From JAEHDI01 sp035455185 (GTDB lineage Bacteria; Acidobacteriota; Terriglobia; Bryobacterales; Bryobacteraceae): 6,003 bases of DNA. The DNA lies in assembly GCA_035455185.1 (NCBI GenBank), contig DATIFQ010000435.1, forward strand, positions 1 through 6,003, given 5' to 3'. Of this stretch, positions 1 through 5,928 are shown piece after piece. The notes below the pieces were generated by a model. That model searched no databases. It was given only the letters and a program-made list of their open reading frames with translations, and was not told the DNA's origin. Made by a program: the position numbers and the translations under genes. Numbering within the stretch: position 1 is the first letter of the stretch; every line of letters begins with the position of its first letter.

Positions 1-9
1 CGACAAGCC

Positions 10-35
10 GGGACCTATGTGCCCACGTGCGTCCC
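10..35. repeat. Imperfect hairpin at the left edge
   Basis: The arms GGGAC (10-14) and GTCCC (31-35) are complementary. Pairing continues inward, after one C/C mismatch, through mixed Watson-Crick and G-T pairs to a two-base centre, so nearly the whole 26 bases can fold. No T-run follows on the + strand, so it is not a standard intrinsic terminator. It could be the end of an upstream gene's 3' region or a mobile-element remnant. The function is unknown. Confidence 0.35.
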
Positions 36-66
36 TCAGCGGGGTTTCCGGGCCATATGACCGTAA

Positions 67-255
67 CCAGACTCTTCAGGCCGGACCGCTTGGCACCGGC
101 TCAACTTCCGCGTGGCGCATCACCAGTTCGCAGTAGTAAAACGCTGGGCGAACAATCCGGATCTACCCAAGATCATCTTCCCTGATGCCGGCCAGTTGGC
201 CAGCCAAGAGACCGGCTTGCGCACTCACACTGTGATTATCTACAATTGTTGGTAA
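67..255 (+). pseudogene. Possible remnant of an unrecognised coding sequence
   Basis: Frame 1 is open from just after two stops (TGA 58-60, TAA 64-66) to the TAA at 253-255, about 62 codons. There is no ATG; a GTG at 112 is the only plausible internal start. The reading includes LNFRVAHHQFAVVKRWANNP and then NPDLPKIIFPDAGQLASQE, with mostly G or C at third positions in the middle part, which looks more protein-like than a random frame. I do not recognise a family. It could be the 3' end of a decayed transposase or hypothetical gene, or simply a chance open frame. Its stop lies inside the proposed promoter/operator of the next gene, so if it was once a gene it now serves as leader DNA. Confidence 0.2.
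217..246 (+). promoter_or_regulatory. Candidate sigma70-type promoter for the padR-permease operon
   Basis: TTGCGC (217-222) and TACAAT (241-246) are separated by 18 bases. The -10 hexamer matches TATAAT at five of six positions; the -35 matches only its first three. Transcription would begin near 253, leaving a leader of only about 12 nt before the ATG at 265. Only a weak Shine-Dalgarno (TAGG, 258-261) precedes that ATG, consistent with poor or near-leaderless translation. The -10 lies inside the palindrome at 235-256, the expected arrangement for autorepression. This is assigned by eye. Confidence 0.4.
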
Positions 256-256
256 T
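235..256. promoter_or_regulatory. Candidate PadR operator (22-bp imperfect palindrome)
   Basis: The left half ATTATCTACAA (235-245) and right half TTGTTGGTAAT (246-256) are complementary at 9 of 11 positions, giving a dyad of the form ATTAnCnACAA / TTGTnGnTAAT. It covers the proposed -10 box and ends 8 bases before the start codon of the PadR-like gene. PadR proteins bind as dimers to palindromes of this general size and commonly repress their own promoters. The assignment to this PadR is inferred from position and symmetry only. Confidence 0.45.
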
Positions 257-264
257 CTAGGCAT

Positions 265-594
265 ATGGCAAAGCCAACCGATCTTGTCCAAGGCACTCTC
301 GATCTCTTGATCCTCAAGACCATCTCGCTCGAGCCTAGACACGGCTGGGCCATCGCCAAGCGCATCCAGCAGGTTTCACAAGAAGCTCTCCAGATCCAGC
401 AGGGATCCCTGTACCCGGCGCTACACCGTCTGGAACAGCAGGCCTGGATCAAGGCCGAGTGGCGCCCGACTGAGACCGGGCGAATGGCAAAGTTCTACTC
501 GCTTACACGTTCGGGACGGAAGCAACTGGAAAGGGAATTGGCAAACTGGGCTCGGCTGTCGACGGCCATCAACATAGTGGTCCAGGAGGCTTAG
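265..594 (+). CDS. PadR-family transcriptional regulator (short, ADOP-associated type)
   Basis: A 109-residue winged-helix DNA-binding protein, probably a dimeric cytoplasmic repressor of its own operon. The PadR signature is clear: first helix GTLDLLILKTI (10-20), HGWAIAKRI (26-34), recognition-helix region GSLYPALHRLE (47-57), a wing around 62-80 with AEWRPTETGR and KFYSLT, then RSGRKQLERE (82-91) leading into a C-terminal dimerisation helix with W95. At about 110 residues it belongs to the short PadR type and lacks the longer helical effector domain of classical PadR. The ATG at 265 is supported by the family's usual N-terminus, although the ribosome site is weak. The gene ends 2 bases before the permease start, and its last codons carry the permease Shine-Dalgarno. 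Such regulators very often stand next to ADOP permeases in Acidobacteriota. The inducing ligand cannot be told from sequence. Confidence 0.94.
   Translation: MAKPTDLVQGTLDLLILKTISLEPRHGWAIAKRIQQVSQEALQIQQGSLYPALHRLEQQAWIKAEWRPTETGRMAKFYSLTRSGRKQLERELANWARLSTAINIVVQEA
584..589 (+). promoter_or_regulatory. Ribosome binding site of the permease gene
   Basis: AGGAGG is a full-strength Shine-Dalgarno with a 7-base spacer to the ATG at 597. It lies inside the final codons of the regulator gene, so the two genes are almost certainly co-transcribed and probably translationally coupled. It fixes the ATG at 597 over the second ATG at 603. Confidence 0.85.
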
Positions 595-596
595 CA

Positions 597-3314
597 ATGC
601 GGATGCTAGACAAAGCCCGTTTGCGGCTTCGGTCTCTGTTTCGCCGTCCGAATGTCGAGTTCGAGCTCGAAGCCGAACTTCGTTTCCACCTGGATCAGCT
701 CATTGAAGAGAACATTTCATCCGGTATGCCGCCCGAGGAGGCCCGCCGGGCTGCGCAGCGCATGGTCGGAGGCATCGCGCAATACAAGGAGGAGTGCCGG
801 GATATGCGCCGCGTAAACTTTGTCGAGGATCTTATACAAGACGTACGTTACACAATTCGGTCTCTAGCGAAGAGTCCTGGGTTCACAGGAGTTGTCGTCG
901 CCACGCTGGCGCTTGGGATCGGAGCAAACACTGCCATCTTCACGATCGTGCATGGAGTGCTGCTGCGGCCACTCGACTATCCAAAACCCGATCAGCTGAT
1001 GTATCTGACGGCAGAAGCTCCGGCCATTGGCGGCACCCGAAGTGCGCTCTCTGCGCCAGAGTACACGGAGTTCCGCCAGATGAACCAGTCGTTCGCGGCG
1101 GTTGGCGCTTATTCGACCGGCGGCGCGGCGTACACGACCGGCGAGGTCAACCTCACGGCCGGGGATCGACCTCTGCGGGTGCGCTCGATCTCCGTCGATG
1201 CACATTTGCTCAAGGCGCTCAGTATTCAGCCGGAGCAGGGACGCTTCTTCAGTGACGAAGAAACCGCGCGTTGGATCGGGACGCTACCGCCACCGATCGC
1301 AATTCTCTCGCACGAATTGTGGCGAACAGCATTTGGAGGAAGACCGCTCGTTGGACAGAAGGTGGAAATCGAGGGCCGCCCCCACGAAATCGTTGGCATT
1401 ATGCCACCCGGGGCCGACGTCATGGATAACCACACCCAGGTTTGGTTGCCACTCTGGCTCCACCCGAATACGGCCCGGCAACGCGGGGCCCATGTCCTAT
1501 ACGTCATTGCGCGACTGAAAGACGGCGTCACCGCTGAGGTGGCACAGACGGAGCTGAGCGCATTCCTCGCAAACTGGGGCGATCGTGTCGGCACGACAGA
1601 CCATGTCCCCACGAACCGTCCCCTGCGCTCAGTAGACCACACCCTCCAATTGCGGACGTTACAGGACGCGATCGTTGGGAGTTCCAGCCGGCCGATCTGG
1701 GTTCTGCAGGCCGCCGTGGGATTCGTGCTGCTCATCGTCTGCGCGAATCTTGCAAACTTGGTGTTGGCTCGCGCCGGGTCACGGAGCCGTGAGTTTGTAC
1801 TGCGCACTGCTCTCGGCGCCAGCCGCGGCCGGCTGCTCCGGCAGGCGGTAACCGAAAGTGCGGTGATGTCCGGAGCCGGTGGCATTTTGGGTCTGTGGCT
1901 AGCCAGCGCTGGCGTGCGGGCGCTGATCCGTACTTACCCGACTAGCATCCCACGGACGAGTGAGCTTACGATCGATCTGCCCGTTCTGCTGGTTGCGCTC
2001 GGCCTCTCGACTGGGACTGCCCTGCTTTTCGGATTCGTGTCGCTCTGGCGCGGGAGAACGAGTAGCATGGTGACTGCACTGAAGGAGGGCGCAAGGGGTG
2101 CCAGCGGCGCCTGGCGTCATTACGCCCGTCGTGGACTTGTAATAGCCCAAGTCGCTTTCGCGGTGATGCTGGTTATCGGAGCGGGTTTGCTAGTTCAGAC
2201 AGTCTACAACCTCACGAGGATCGATGCTGGATTTGACCGGTCGCGGCTGGTGACGTTCTCGATGACATTGCCAATGGCGAATTCAGATCCCGACACACGC
2301 GCGCCGGCATATCAGCGCGTCCTCGACAGGCTTCGCTCCGTACCGGGCGTGCTGGGAACGGTTGCCATGTCGGGTCTGCCGCCGAATCGAACTCCAGATG
2401 CGATCGCTACTCCTATCGAGAACTACAGATCTTACGATGGAAAGCCCTTTGAAATTGTCGACTACTACCAATTCGTCATGGGCGACTATTTCGGGACGAT
2501 GGGCATCCCGATCGTCGCCGGCCGCGGCTTCGAGCGAACCGACAACGCATCGCAAGGCAAGGTGGCCGTCGTCAATGAGACTTTGGCGAAAAGGATCTGG
2601 AAGGGGCAGAACCCGATTGGCCAGCGTCTGCGGCCTCCGGGTGGTTCGTTTGGCGCTACCGATGATGTCTGGCATACGGTGATCGGAGTAGCCAAGGACG
2701 TCAGGCAGCGCGGGGTGGAGCACCCAGCAGGAACTGAACTTTACGTATCCCTCGACCAGCATGGCGTCTCACCACCGAGTATGAATGTGGTGCTGCGGAC
2801 GACGCTGCCACCGGCCGCGCTGTCAGGGACGATCGAGCGGGTGGTTCGGGAAGTGGACGCCGCGGTTCCCGTTGTGCGGCTTCGCGACATGGATTCGGTG
2901 TTCGCCGAATCGATTCGCCGACCGAGACTCCTCGCGCAGCTATTGGGTGCATTTGCCGGACTGGCGCTGCTACTGGCAGCTATCGGTACTTACGGTGTGC
3001 TCTCCTACATGGTGACGGAGCGTCGGCGCGAGATCGGCATTCGGGTCGCCCTTGGTGCAACTCGCTCCCACGTGCTCACACAGATCATGAAGCAAGGCCT
3101 TCAAGTGGCGGCGTTGGGTGTCACCATTGGCCTTGCAGGCGCGCTTGCCGTAAATCGGCTGATTGCGTCCCTGCTCTTTGGTGTGCAGCCGACAGATACC
3201 GTGACGATCACCTTTGTGATCGCAACGATTACGATCGTGGCGCTGGTCGCAAGTTGGCTGCCGGCGTGGCGGGCATCGCGGCTAGACCCGAACGTCGTGC
3301 TCAGAGATGAGTAA
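597..3314 (+). CDS. ADOP-type MacB/FtsX-like permease (duplicated orphan ABC permease)
   Basis: A 905-residue inner-membrane permease of the acidobacterial duplicated orphan permease group. Order: a soluble prefix of about 80 residues (FRRPNVEFELEAELRFHL at 15-32, EEARRAAQRMVGG at 47-59, then QDVRYTIRSLAKSPGF at 81-96); TM1 about 97-120 with LALGIGANTAIFTIV; a MacB-like periplasmic domain about 125-355; three FtsX-like TM segments about 368-390, 420-442 and 461-484; then a second unit with a TM at about 512-535, a periplasmic domain about 545-775, and TMs at about 778-802, 832-853 and 868-890. The two FtsX cytoplasmic loops repeat recognisably: SREFVLRTALGASRGRLL (397-414) and RREIGIRVALGATRSHVL (810-827). 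The C-terminus RASRLDPNVVLRDE is typical. By analogy with MacB it would move substrates, or transmit force, across the periplasm, but no ATPase gene lies in the window and the substrate is unknown. The reading frame is intact. Confidence 0.95.
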   Translation: MRMLDKARLRLRSLFRRPNVEFELEAELRFHLDQLIEENISSGMPPEEARRAAQRMVGGIAQYKEECRDMRRVNFVEDLIQDVRYTIRSLAKSPGFTGVVVATLALGIGANTAIFTIVHGVLLRPLDYPKPDQLMYLTAEAPAIGGTRSALSAPEYTEFRQMNQSFAAVGAYSTGGAAYTTGEVNLTAGDRPLRVRSISVDAHLLKALSIQPEQGRFFSDEETARWIGTLPPPIAILSHELWRTAFGGRPLVGQKVEIEGRPHEIVGIMPPGADVMDNHTQVWLPLWLHPNTARQRGAHVLYVIARLKDGVTAEVAQTELSAFLANWGDRVGTTDHVPTNRPLRSVDHTLQLRTLQDAIVGSSSRPIWVLQAAVGFVLLIVCANLANLVLARAGSRSREFVLRTALGASRGRLLRQAVTESAVMSGAGGILGLWLASAGVRALIRTYPTSIPRTSELTIDLPVLLVALGLSTGTALLFGFVSLWRGRTSSMVTALKEGARGASGAWRHYARRGLVIAQVAFAVMLVIGAGLLVQTVYNLTRIDAGFDRSRLVTFSMTLPMANSDPDTRAPAYQRVLDRLRSVPGVLGTVAMSGLPPNRTPDAIATPIENYRSYDGKPFEIVDYYQFVMGDYFGTMGIPIVAGRGFERTDNASQGKVAVVNETLAKRIWKGQNPIGQRLRPPGGSFGATDDVWHTVIGVAKDVRQRGVEHPAGTELYVSLDQHGVSPPSMNVVLRTTLPPAALSGTIERVVREVDAAVPVVRLRDMDSVFAESIRRPRLLAQLLGAFAGLALLLAAIGTYGVLSYMVTERRREIGIRVALGATRSHVLTQIMKQGLQVAALGVTIGLAGALAVNRLIASLLFGVQPTDTVTITFVIATITIVALVASWLPAWRASRLDPNVVLRDE

Positions 3315-3537
3315 CAGCTGAGAACGCTCTTACGCCATACTGTTGTTTTCCTGGGCGGATCGCCGCTACACGGAAGTTGAGGCCTGTGAAACGGCGTTAA
3401 CCAGAAGGTGCCAGGAAAGCCAGATGCCGATTACCCGCCGCTGACGCTATGACTCTATCTGGAGTGACCCGGTGACGTACTGCGCGGGCGCGATGGAATG
3501 CCGGCTGCCGGGTCACTTCGGATAGGGACGTTTGAAG
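3315..3537. other. Intergenic spacer between the permease operon and the insertion sequence
   Basis: There is no convincing gene on either strand. A short GC dyad (GGCG-GAT-CGCC, about 3355-3365) lies 40 bases after the permease stop, but without a following T-run, so I do not call it a terminator. The stretch also holds an 18-bp segment resembling the inverse of 100-117 and a long-loop inverted repeat at 3463-3517, both described separately. It may include remains of earlier insertions. Confidence 0.5.
3463..3517. repeat. Inverted repeat with 10-bp perfect arms and 35-nt loop
   Basis: AGTGACCCGG (3463-3472) and CCGGGTCACT (3508-3517) are exact reverse complements. The loop is GC-rich and can itself fold (GCGCGGGCGCG region, CCGG-CTG-CCGG). 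The arm core GGGTCAC also forms the outer part of the hairpin arms at 5898-5928, at the other end of the insertion sequence. It may be an end structure (oriIS-like) of the IS91-type element, or a flanking host or older element structure. Confidence 0.5.
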
Positions 3538-3550
3538 GAAGCCGCTCGCG
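3538..3550. repeat. Candidate terminal inverted repeat, transposase-proximal end
   Basis: GAAGCCGCTCGCG is an exact 13-bp reverse complement of 5987-5999. Similarity continues past a 4-base insertion (GCGGCGG then GCGC here; GCGGCGG then ACGC at the other end). With the next bases it can form a small hairpin with GCCGC (3541-3545) and GCGGC (3554-3558) stems, as its partner can. It lies about 240 bases beyond the transposase stop. Confidence 0.5.
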
Positions 3551-3790
3551 TTTGCGGCGGGCGCGGCCGGTTATGGATTTTGAATCGGATTTCGATGAGC
3601 CGGTTGCCCAAATCGACCGGGGAGGCTGGCGCAACAGAGGCGCATCCCGCGAGGTGGACCGGCTGGCAAGGGCGGTCGGCCCCGTTTTGCGGGCGAGGTG
3701 AGGGGGCTGCGGGGGGTCGAAGACGGATCAAGACACACATCAAACGCGCGTGCCGGAGCACACCAGGAGGTCGCCGTGGTTGGCCGTCGA
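3551..3790. other. Non-coding 3' region of the insertion sequence
   Basis: This GC-rich tail lies after the transposase stop (TAG, - strand, 3793-3791). Open frames on the + strand here are continuations of antisense frames and show no family features. Small potential stems occur (for example CCCG-TTTTG-CGGG near 3682-3694), but none stands out. IS91 elements carry their replication origin (oriIS) in such a 3' region, so the nick site should lie here or just beyond. Confidence 0.4.
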
Positions 3791-4993
3791 CTAGGACGTA
3801 TCAGGAATGGCTCTCAGCCTTGCCAGCTCCCAGTGGAGCTGCTGGGCGGAAAGCCGATCGATCACCACCATCGGGCCACCACATTGTGGACACCGCCAGA
3901 GTGCGGCGGCGGGCTGAATGGCTGGAGCGGCCGGTTCCCCAGACGGGTGCCACGGCTGCGCCCCCAACAGACGCCGGCACAGCGGCAGCAGCGTCGCACG
4001 CCGGCGATTCGACAGGAATCCGAACGAACGAATGCGGACGAAGCCGCGGGGCAGAGCGTGGAGCAGGAAGCGCCGCAAGAACTCCTCGGCGCTGGCCGTC
4101 ATCAAGCGCTTCTTGCTGCCATGGGCGTAGTCCTTCCAGCGGAAGGTCACTTTGCCGTCGGCGAAGTTGACCAGCCGGTGGTTGGAGATGGCCACGCGAT
4201 GGGTGTAGCGAGCCAGATAGTGGAGAACGTGGTGCGGCCCGCCGAATGGCGGTTTGGCGTAGACGACCCAGGGCTGGCGGTACAGTGACCGAACAAAGGA
4301 GTGGAACAACTTCTCCTGCGCCAGCGGTTGCAGCTCGCCGGGCAGACAGAGTTGCCGGGCGCGCCAGGCCCGCTTCAGGCCGGCGACGAACTTGCCGCGG
4401 AACACTGGGCTGAGAACGTGCAGCGGCAAGAAGAACGGATAGCGCGGGTCAACCCACCGTTGGTGATCCGGGGTCAGCCCGCCGGATGGAATTACGCAGT
4501 GAACGTGCGGGTGAAACTGCAGCGTCTGACCCCACGTGTGGAGCACGCTCAAGAAACCAGTCTCGGCCCCCAAATGCTTGGGGTCGCCGGCGACTTCCAG
4601 CAGCGTGGCGGCGCTGGCTTGGAACAGCAGACTGTAGAGGATCCGCTGATTATGGAAGACCAGGCGAGCCAGTTGGTGCGGCAAGGTGAAGACCACATGC
4701 ACGTAGGGCACCGGCAGCAGTTCACGGCTGCGCGCGGCTAACCATTGGTTGCGTGCATTGGTCTGGCACTTGCCACAGTGGCGGTTGCGGCAGGAGTTGT
4801 ACGAATACGAGGTGGTCTCGTAGCCACAGCGACGGCACCGGTCCCGGTGCCCACCGAGCGCCGCCGTTCGGCAGCGCTCGATGGCCGTCAACACCTTCAG
4901 GTGCAGACCGGTCAACCAGGGTCGATTGCGATCGATGAAGCTCTTGCCTATGGTGCGAATGATATCGGCCACCTCGAACGGTGGCCGGTTCAT
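3791..4993 (-). CDS. IS91-family HUH (Y2) transposase
   Basis: A 400-residue single-strand DNA transposase that nicks and joins ends through paired catalytic tyrosines. Domains: N-terminal zinc-binding region with C41, C53, C56, C68, H72, C73 and C76 (DRCRRCGYET, SCRNRHCGKCQ); then the Y2 domain with the HUH motif HPHVHCVIPSGG (161-172, metal ligands H163 and H165) and the tyrosine motif HYLARYTHRVAIS (258-270, Y259 and Y263, spacing YxxxY). A C-terminal CPQCGG (368-373) may be half of another zinc site. The ATG at 4993 is preferred because GGAG lies 5 bases before it and the N-terminus MNRPPFEVADIIR fits the family. A longer open frame reaching 5365 would only overlap the recombinase gene in another frame. 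The ATG overlaps the TGA of the upstream gene, so translation is probably coupled. All catalytic residues are present, so it looks active. Confidence 0.96.
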   Translation of the reverse strand: MNRPPFEVADIIRTIGKSFIDRNRPWLTGLHLKVLTAIERCRTAALGGHRDRCRRCGYETTSYSYNSCRNRHCGKCQTNARNQWLAARSRELLPVPYVHVVFTLPHQLARLVFHNQRILYSLLFQASAATLLEVAGDPKHLGAETGFLSVLHTWGQTLQFHPHVHCVIPSGGLTPDHQRWVDPRYPFFLPLHVLSPVFRGKFVAGLKRAWRARQLCLPGELQPLAQEKLFHSFVRSLYRQPWVVYAKPPFGGPHHVLHYLARYTHRVAISNHRLVNFADGKVTFRWKDYAHGSKKRLMTASAEEFLRRFLLHALPRGFVRIRSFGFLSNRRRATLLPLCRRLLGAQPWHPSGEPAAPAIQPAAALWRCPQCGGPMVVIDRLSAQQLHWELARLRAIPDTS

Positions 4994-5904
4994 CTCTGCT
5001 CCACCTGAGGCAGCTTCTTGTGAAGCTTGCGGGACCGCTTCACTTGGTCCAGGGCCGTCACCTCGATCTTGTCGAGCGGAGTGCCCGCGGCCTTCAGATG
5101 CCGCTGCGACAGATGCAGGTAGATGGAGGTGGCCCGAAGATCGGCGTGTCCAAGGAGAGCCTGTACGGTCGGCAGATCGGCGCCGTTCTCGACCAGATGC
5201 GTAGCGAAGCTGTGACGAAGCAGGTGCGGGCTCACGCGTTTGCTGATGCCCGCACGTTGCGCGGCTTCCCGGCAGGCTTCCCACAGCACTTTGGTGGTGA
5301 TGGGCTTGTCGGCACGCCAGCCGTCCTCGGTGCCGGGGAACAAGTACGTCTTGGGCCGCATCCACCGGTAGTACTCACGGAGCGTTTCGCGGAGCTTGGG
5401 ATCCAACGGCACATCCCGATCCTTCCCGCCTTTGCCCTGCCGGATATGGATGACCATGCGGCCGCCGTCAATATCTCCTACTTTCAGCCGGCACAACTCG
5501 GCGCGCCGCATCCCGGTTGAATACAGCGTCATGAGCATGGCTCGATGGAACAGGTTGCTGGCCGATTCGATCAGTCGGGCTGCCTCCTCCTGACTGAGAA
5601 TGATCGGCAGCCGCCGAGGGCGCTTCGGATACGGGAGCTCCTCGTACGGGCAGGGTCGCTTCAGCGTCTTGACGAACAGGAAGCGCAAGGCGGCCGTGTG
5701 CAAACCCACGGTGCGCGGCTCCAGCTTGCGCTCCTCGAGTAGATGCGCCTGGTAGGTGCGGATCTCGGCGGGTCCGAGTTGATCGGGCGGCCGGTTGAAG
5801 TGCTTGGCGAAATCGCGGACGATCTGCAGATACGAACGCGTTGTAGTCTTAGAGTAGTTACGACGCTGGAGTTCCTCCAGCATCATTCTTCGCAATGGGG
5901 TCAC
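4990..5904 (-). CDS. Tyrosine recombinase/integrase (XerC/D-like) of the IS91-type element
   Basis: A 304-residue site-specific recombinase. The N-terminal SAM-like core-binding domain spans about 1-90 (RRNYSKTTTRSYLQIVRDF; TVGLHTAALRFLF); the catalytic domain follows. Expected active-site residues are all visible: R133 in TGMRRAELCRL, K158 in QGKGGKDRDVPL, H227 and R230 in SPHLLRHSFATHL, H253 in LLGHADL, and nucleophile Y262 in TSIYLHLS. The length is normal for Xer-like proteins. The start is GTG at 5904, chosen because an ideal AAGGAGG lies just upstream; ATG codons 7 and 8 (5886, 5883) lack a comparable site. The last codon and stop overlap the transposase start as ATGA, so the two proteins are made from one message. 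Its role in IS91-type movement is not settled: it might resolve intermediates or circles, or favour particular target sites. The sequence gives no sign of decay. Confidence 0.94.
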   Translation of the reverse strand: MTPLRRMMLEELQRRNYSKTTTRSYLQIVRDFAKHFNRPPDQLGPAEIRTYQAHLLEERKLEPRTVGLHTAALRFLFVKTLKRPCPYEELPYPKRPRRLPIILSQEEAARLIESASNLFHRAMLMTLYSTGMRRAELCRLKVGDIDGGRMVIHIRQGKGGKDRDVPLDPKLRETLREYYRWMRPKTYLFPGTEDGWRADKPITTKVLWEACREAAQRAGISKRVSPHLLRHSFATHLVENGADLPTVQALLGHADLRATSIYLHLSQRHLKAAGTPLDKIEVTALDQVKRSRKLHKKLPQVEQR

Positions 5905-5928
5905 AAGGACCTCCTTTCCTTGTGACCC
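5898..5928 (-). promoter_or_regulatory. Hairpin enclosing the recombinase ribosome site and GTG start
   Basis: Read on the - strand, GGGTCACAAGGA (5928-5917) and TCCTTGTGACCC (5909-5898) are perfect 12-bp complementary arms. The 7-base loop between them is AAGGAGG, the Shine-Dalgarno itself, and the GTG start (5904-5902) is buried in the 3' arm. In mRNA this would expose the ribosome site in a loop but lock the start codon in a stem, possibly limiting expression of recombinase and coupled transposase. The same palindrome could instead act as DNA near the element's 5' end (terIS-like). The symmetry is seen directly; both functions are inferred. Confidence 0.75.

Noticed and set aside
1226..1885. 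219-residue - strand open frame inside the permease
   Set aside because: The permease frame is continuous and strongly family-like; the antisense translation is rich in Arg, Ser, Pro and Thr with no motif.
597..3314. Calling the permease MacB of a MacAB efflux pump
   Set aside because: MacB is about 650 residues with an N-terminal ATPase domain. Here there is no Walker motif, the permease core is duplicated, and the N-terminal prefix is of ADOP type.
3350..3370. GGCG-GAT-CGCC dyad as terminator of the permease operon
   Set aside because: The stem is only about 4 bp with a 3-base loop, and the T-rich stretch precedes it rather than follows it.
3498..4288. Long + strand open frames over and beyond the transposase 3' half
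   Set aside because: They are antisense to a well-supported gene in GC-rich DNA, show no domain motif, and lack convincing ribosome sites.
4994..5365. Upstream extension of the transposase frame to an ATG at 5365 (524 residues)
   Set aside because: The extra 124 residues lie wholly over the recombinase gene in another frame and have arginine-, serine- and alanine-rich shadow composition. The ATG at 4993 has a good Shine-Dalgarno and a family-like N-terminus.
4301..5520. + strand open frames of 87-179 residues antisense to the transposase and recombinase
   Set aside because: These are mirror frames of conserved coding sequence with no recognisable family features.
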